From Acidobacteria bacterium Ga0077551 (lineage in GTDB: Bacteria; Pseudomonadota; Alphaproteobacteria; Caulobacterales; Hyphomonadaceae), in assembly GCA_001464545.1 (NCBI GenBank), contig LNFC01000014.1:124001-188000 (forward strand): DNA of 64,000 nt. The letters run 5' to 3'. The position numbers and the translations under genes were made by a program. Of the stretch, positions 60,492 to 64,000 are shown in pieces; position 1 is the first letter of the stretch, and every line of letters starts with the position of its first letter. The notes beneath the pieces are model-generated. The model ran no database searches. It was not told where the DNA came from and saw only the letters and a list, made by a program, of their open reading frames with translations.

Positions 60492-61391
60492 TCAGTCGCT
60501 CTCGCCGTGCTTGCGCGCCGCTTCGCGCAGGCGGGCAAAGATCGCGGCGGGGTCTTCGGGAGCTTCGACTTCGTCCGGCTCCGGATAATCGTCGAAGAAG
60601 TCCTCTTCCTCGGCCGCCACTTCGGCTACCGTCGGCGCTGCCGCCACGGTCGCAGGCTTTGGTTCCGGCACCTCGATCTCGGGCACCTCGATCACAAAGT
60701 CGTCTTCAAACTCTGCGCGCAGGCGACCGATCACGGTCTCGCCGCCGATAAGCGTCTGGCCCGGCCAGACGAGTATGTTCAAGCTCGCCGGAAGATAAAG
60801 ATCGCACCAGCCGCCCAGCCGCCGGGTCCCGAAGGCGCGGCCGAGCCGGACGACATCGCCGGTCTCGACATCCAGCTCGATGCGTGGACCAAACCCGCCG
60901 GTAGACAGCGCAAGACCTGCTTGCTCGCCGGCGCTTTCAAACGACACATAGGCGCGCGTCAGCCCCTCATCGTCCGGGCGGAACGCCATCGGAACCGACG
61001 GCTCGCCTTGCGCCAGCGTGATCAGGTCTACTCCGCCGGCAATCGGAGTGTAGAGCTTGTTGGTCGTCAGCGGCGAAGAGGTGATCCGTATCCGGACATA
61101 ACTGCCCGGCGAGAGACGCAGCGCCGTCGGCGGCTCTTCGCCCTGGATGCTCAGGACGATCCCGTCACAAGGCGCCACCACGCCGTCCGCCATGTCCGGT
61201 GGGGACCGGCGCGACCAGCGGCCTGCTGCCAGCGCCGCAACCATTGCGGCAAAGCCGATCCAGAACAGCGGGCCCCAGATCCAGCCAAGCAGAAGCGCAG
61301 CGAGGAAAGCCGCCGCCGCCGCGGCCACGCCTTCCCAGTCGAAAACGACATTCAGCCACGGCATGGAGCGGCGCTCGATTTCATCCGGCAT
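60492..61391 (-). CDS. phosphatidylserine decarboxylase-like pseudoenzyme with acidic tail
   Basis: A 299-residue protein with two N-terminal membrane spans and a PSD fold: ADGVVAPCDGIVL (catalytic Asp76 present), SSPLTTNKLYTPIAGGV, and GQTLIGGETVIGRL. The two residues required for self-cleavage and pyruvoyl formation are gone: the His of DVHVNR is Asn111 (TTNKLY) and the Ser of FGSR is Gly194 (LGGWCDLYLP). It cannot form the pyruvoyl group and so should lack decarboxylase activity. The last 75 residues are rich in Glu/Asp/Pro. No pssA is adjacent; an ABC exporter is upstream (about 30 bases). The role is unknown. Confidence 0.83.
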   Translation of the reverse strand: MPDEIERRSMPWLNVVFDWEGVAAAAAAFLAALLLGWIWGPLFWIGFAAMVAALAAGRWSRRSPPDMADGVVAPCDGIVLSIQGEEPPTALRLSPGSYVRIRITSSPLTTNKLYTPIAGGVDLITLAQGEPSVPMAFRPDDEGLTRAYVSFESAGEQAGLALSTGGFGPRIELDVETGDVVRLGRAFGTRRLGGWCDLYLPASLNILVWPGQTLIGGETVIGRLRAEFEDDFVIEVPEIEVPEPKPATVAAAPTVAEVAAEEEDFFDDYPEPDEVEAPEDPAAIFARLREAARKHGESD

Positions 61392-61420
61392 GACTTCGCT
61401 CCTTTCTCGGCTTTCGGGCC

Positions 61421-63265
61421 TCAGGTCAGGGCCAATGCAGCATCCGTGCTACGCGCCTGCCTTTGCCACATATCAGCATATTTGCCGCCTTTTGCCAGCA
61501 GCGCCGCATGGTTACCACGTTCAATCACACGTCCGGCCTCCAGAACGATGATTTCGTCGGCCGAAATGACGGTCGAAAGCCGGTGCGCGACCATCAGGGT
61601 CGTCCGGCCCGCCGAGGCATGTTCAAGTGCGTCCTGCACGGCCGCTTCGGTGGCGCTGTCGAGCGCGCTGGTCGCCTCGTCGAGCACGAGGATGGCGGGG
61701 TCAGCCAGCACGACCCGGGCAATGCCGACGCGCTGTTTTTCGCCGCCGGAGAGCTTCAAGCCGCGCTCACCGACACGGGTGTTCCAGCCGTCCGGCTGGC
61801 TTTCGATGAAATCAAGCAGCTGCGCCCCGCGGGCAGCTTCGCGGATTTCCTCTTCGGTCGCGCCGGGGCGTGCATAGGCGATGTTGGCGCGGATCGTGTC
61901 GTTGAACAGCACGACATCTTGCGGCACGAGGCCGAGGGCGGCGCGCAGCGACTCCTGCGTCACCGTGCGTACATCCTGTCCGTCAACCAGCACCCGCCCG
62001 CCATCGGTCTCGTAAAAACGGAACAGCAGTTTCAGCAGCGTCGACTTGCCGGCGCCCGACGTGCCGACAAAGGCGATCTTGCCGCCGGCGGGCACATCGA
62101 AGCTGATATTCTGCACACCGACGGAGCGGCCTTCATGATTGAAGGACACATCCTCGAACGTCACCCGGCCCTGCGGCTTGGAGAGCACCTTGGCATCCGG
62201 CACATCTTCGACTTCCGGCACCATGGCCAGCAGTCCGTGAAGCTTCTCGAGATCGACAGCGCCCTGCTTGATCTCGCGCCAGGCCCAGCCAAGGATGTTC
62301 AGCGGCGCGTAGAGCGACAGCAGCATCAGCATCACTGCCGTCAGGTCGCCGATTTGCATCCGGCCCTCGATGACGTTCAGCGCCGACAGCACCATCACCG
62401 CGAGCAGGCCGAGGTTCATCACCAGCGCCTGCACGGTGTTCAGCACATACATGCTGCGCATCGTATCGACATAGTGGACGTTGTAGTCGCCCATCGCCTT
62501 GTCGAACCGGCCGGTCTCGCGCGTCTCGGCCGCGAAGGATTTGACGGTCTCGAAATTGGTCAGGATGTCCACCGAGGTCGCGCGGAAATGCGTGTCGGCT
62601 TCGTTCATCTTCCGGCGCTGGCGCACGCGCCATTCGGTGATGACAACCGTGCAGATCACATACAGGACAATCGTCGCGACCGCGATCAGGGCTAGCCGGT
62701 AGTCATAGGCTACGCCGAGCGCGATGGAGGCCAGCACGAGGCGGATCAGCGTGGGTCCGATGTTGAAGGCGAGGAAGCGGATCAGGTAATCGATCGCCCC
62801 TGCCCCGCGTTCGATGACGCGGTTGAGCGCGCCGGTACGCCGGGTCTGATGGAAGTTCAGCGACAGGCCGAGGGCATGGCCAAATGCGTCCACGCTCGCC
62901 ACCCGCTGGGCGTCCTGGCTTACCGGCGCGAAAAGCCAGTCCCGGGCCTGCGGCAGGGCGGCGGCGGCGAATCTGAGGATCAGCCCATAGGTCAGCCAGA
63001 GCGCTGCGACGGCAAACCCGCCGCCTTCGCCCTGCGCCACCACCTGGTTGATCGCATGGCCCATGACGAGGGGCGAGATGACCTCCAGCACCGACGCGGC
63101 GAGCGTCAGCACCACGGCCACCGCCATGACCGGACGCCATTTGGCCAGCTCCGGCCGCCAGAGCAGCTTCAGGATACGCAGGATCGAAGCCCACAGGCCC
63201 CCGTCCGCACTCTCGATCCGGTCGTGGTTTTCGGGCGACTGTGCGGCATGTGCATGTGAACTCAT
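61421..63265 (-). CDS. Atm1-type ABC transporter (fused permease-ATPase)
   Basis: A 614-residue half-transporter. Six spans in the type-1 ABC exporter domain (about 40-330) with the Atm1-like segment LTNFETVKSFAAETRE, then an NBD: Walker A GTSGAGKST, Q-loop LGLVPQDVVLF, signature LSGGEKQRVGIA, Walker B LVLDEATSALD and switch His AHRLS. Atm1-type exporters move glutathione-linked compounds, in relatives linked with Fe-S biogenesis or heavy-metal tolerance. Start uncertain (63265 or 63274), neither with a clear ribosome site. It is followed by the PSD-like gene on the same strand. Confidence 0.9.
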   Translation of the reverse strand: MSSHAHAAQSPENHDRIESADGGLWASILRILKLLWRPELAKWRPVMAVAVVLTLAASVLEVISPLVMGHAINQVVAQGEGGGFAVAALWLTYGLILRFAAAALPQARDWLFAPVSQDAQRVASVDAFGHALGLSLNFHQTRRTGALNRVIERGAGAIDYLIRFLAFNIGPTLIRLVLASIALGVAYDYRLALIAVATIVLYVICTVVITEWRVRQRRKMNEADTHFRATSVDILTNFETVKSFAAETRETGRFDKAMGDYNVHYVDTMRSMYVLNTVQALVMNLGLLAVMVLSALNVIEGRMQIGDLTAVMLMLLSLYAPLNILGWAWREIKQGAVDLEKLHGLLAMVPEVEDVPDAKVLSKPQGRVTFEDVSFNHEGRSVGVQNISFDVPAGGKIAFVGTSGAGKSTLLKLLFRFYETDGGRVLVDGQDVRTVTQESLRAALGLVPQDVVLFNDTIRANIAYARPGATEEEIREAARGAQLLDFIESQPDGWNTRVGERGLKLSGGEKQRVGIARVVLADPAILVLDEATSALDSATEAAVQDALEHASAGRTTLMVAHRLSTVISADEIIVLEAGRVIERGNHAALLAKGGKYADMWQRQARSTDAALALT

Positions 63266-63380
63266 GCATGCCATATGGCGCGGAACGTTGGAAAACGAAA
63301 CCCACCCACGGAATACCTCCCGGCGCGATCCTGAGAAAGCGTCTGGCAGAAGCCGGCAACGCTGCGTAAACTCCCCGCCC

Positions 63381-63971
63381 ATGGATGATATCAAGACCCA
63401 CCCGAAAACCTCGAGCATCGGATCGATCTGCGTGTATTGCGGCGCCTCCGACAACGTGAACGCGATCTACATCCGCCTGGCCGAAGCGCTGGGACGTGAA
63501 CTGGCGGAGCGCGGCATCCGGCTGGTCTACGGCGGCGGCGGGGTGGGCCTCATGGGCGCCTGCGCACGCGCGGCGAACGGCGCGGGCGGAAGCGTGCTCG
63601 GCATCATGCCGCGGTTCCTGCTGCAGAAGGAACGCATCTTCAAGGATGTGGAACACCGCATCGTCGAGGACATGCACACCCGCAAGATGATGATGTTCGA
63701 GGAGGCCGATGCCTTCATCGTGCTGCCCGGCGGGATCGGCACGCTGGAGGAAGCGGTGGAAATCCTCTCCTGGGCCCGGCTCGGCCTGCATGCGAAGCCG
63801 ATGGCCTTCCTGGACGAAGACGGCTTCTGGCAGCCCTTCTTCGACCTGATCGACCGGATCATCGCTGGCGGATTCATTCCGGAGACGTTCCGGGACGCTC
63901 TGGTGCACAGCGCCACGCCGGACGCGGCGATCACGGCGCTGGAAGACCGGCGCGTGGTGATCGATCTGTAG
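63381..63971 (+). CDS. LOG family protein (cytokinin riboside 5'-monophosphate phosphoribohydrolase-like)
   Basis: A 196-residue Rossmann-like protein with IGSICVYCGASDNVNAIYI, LVYGGGGVGLMGACARAANGAGG, the MHTRKMMMFEEADAFIVLPGGIGTLEE motif (catalytic Arg and Glu) and WARLGLHAKPMAFL. LOG enzymes release free base from nucleoside 5'-monophosphates; in bacteria they act on AMP-type substrates. The ATG at 63381 has no obvious ribosome site; it is divergent from the ABC exporter. 29 bases follow it in the window with nothing recognised. Confidence 0.9.
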   Translation: MDDIKTHPKTSSIGSICVYCGASDNVNAIYIRLAEALGRELAERGIRLVYGGGGVGLMGACARAANGAGGSVLGIMPRFLLQKERIFKDVEHRIVEDMHTRKMMMFEEADAFIVLPGGIGTLEEAVEILSWARLGLHAKPMAFLDEDGFWQPFFDLIDRIIAGGFIPETFRDALVHSATPDAAITALEDRRVVIDL

Positions 63972-64000
63972 ACGGATCGAATTAGCCTACTCGGAATCTC

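Noticed and set aside
63048..63380. N-terminal extension of the LOG protein
   Set aside because: It overlaps the divergent ABC exporter gene and lacks family sequence; MDDIKTH at 63381 is the natural start.

Overview
The window is a GC-rich stretch of an alphaproteobacterial chromosome. The gene orders dusB-ntrB-ntrC-ntrY-ntrX-trkA-trkH-hfq-hflX and dgt/SPOR/nagZ/scpA/scpB, the A73 tRNA-His lacking a genomic G-1, an HslV with an N-terminal extension, and the CYP153 and PHA genes all fit the Caulobacterales/Hyphomonadaceae side of the class. Genus is an inference, not something the sequence proves. Genes are tightly packed, and no prophage, insertion sequence or CRISPR array is visible.

Layout: (1) 1-5347 (minus): arginine succinyltransferase catabolism, M20 peptidase-astA-astD-methyltransferase-astB, with astB cut by the window edge. 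(2) 5402-7822 (minus): an OmpA-type porin with a very long proline linker, tRNA-His, nusG and secE. (3) 8159-9983 (minus): a DgoK-like kinase and an SMP-30-like protein, both lacking the key active-site residues of their families. (4) 10118-22598: mazG, then the long minus-strand run dusB-ntrBC-ntrYX-trkAH-hfq-hflX for nitrogen regulation, potassium uptake and RNA/ribosome regulation; NtrC and NtrX both lack the GAFTGA loop. (5) 22727-28944: ispDF, an intergenic stretch with short repeats, a crotonase, pncC, a COQ10/START protein, lipA and an acyl-CoA/ACP synthetase. (6) 28941-33230: a 107-bp palindromic element, then the polyhydroxyalkanoate (PHA) cluster phaZ-phaC, a TetR regulator and a phasin fused to a helix-hairpin-helix domain.

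(7) 33378-39409: dienelactone hydrolase, then the phosphate operon pstC-pstA-pstB-phoU-phoB (minus) behind a Pho box. (8) 39469-42531: hslV and hslU separated by a DUF2157 membrane protein. (9) 42582-50582: small lipoproteins, amidase, HxlR regulator, isomerase, adenosine-kinase-like PfkB enzyme, ATP-grasp enzyme, S41 protease and nth. (10) 50627-53953: DUF2244, CYP153 alkane hydroxylase, nitroreductase, DUF1287. (11) 53957-59247: scpB-scpA-nagZ-SPOR-dgt (minus), with erpA divergent. (12) 59313-63971: epoxide hydrolase, a phosphatidylserine-decarboxylase-like pseudoenzyme, an Atm1-type ABC exporter and a LOG-family protein.

Much of the window is core metabolism and regulation. The parts that least fit known descriptions are the co-degenerate SMP-30/DgoK pair with its 18-bp palindrome, the PSD-like pseudoenzyme with an acidic tail, the phasin-HhH fusion, the hslV-DUF2157-hslU arrangement, the 107-bp element that supplies the stop codons of both flanking genes, and a terminator whose 3' arm is the next gene's ribosome binding site. 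Residue comparisons are from memory of the families; no database search was run.
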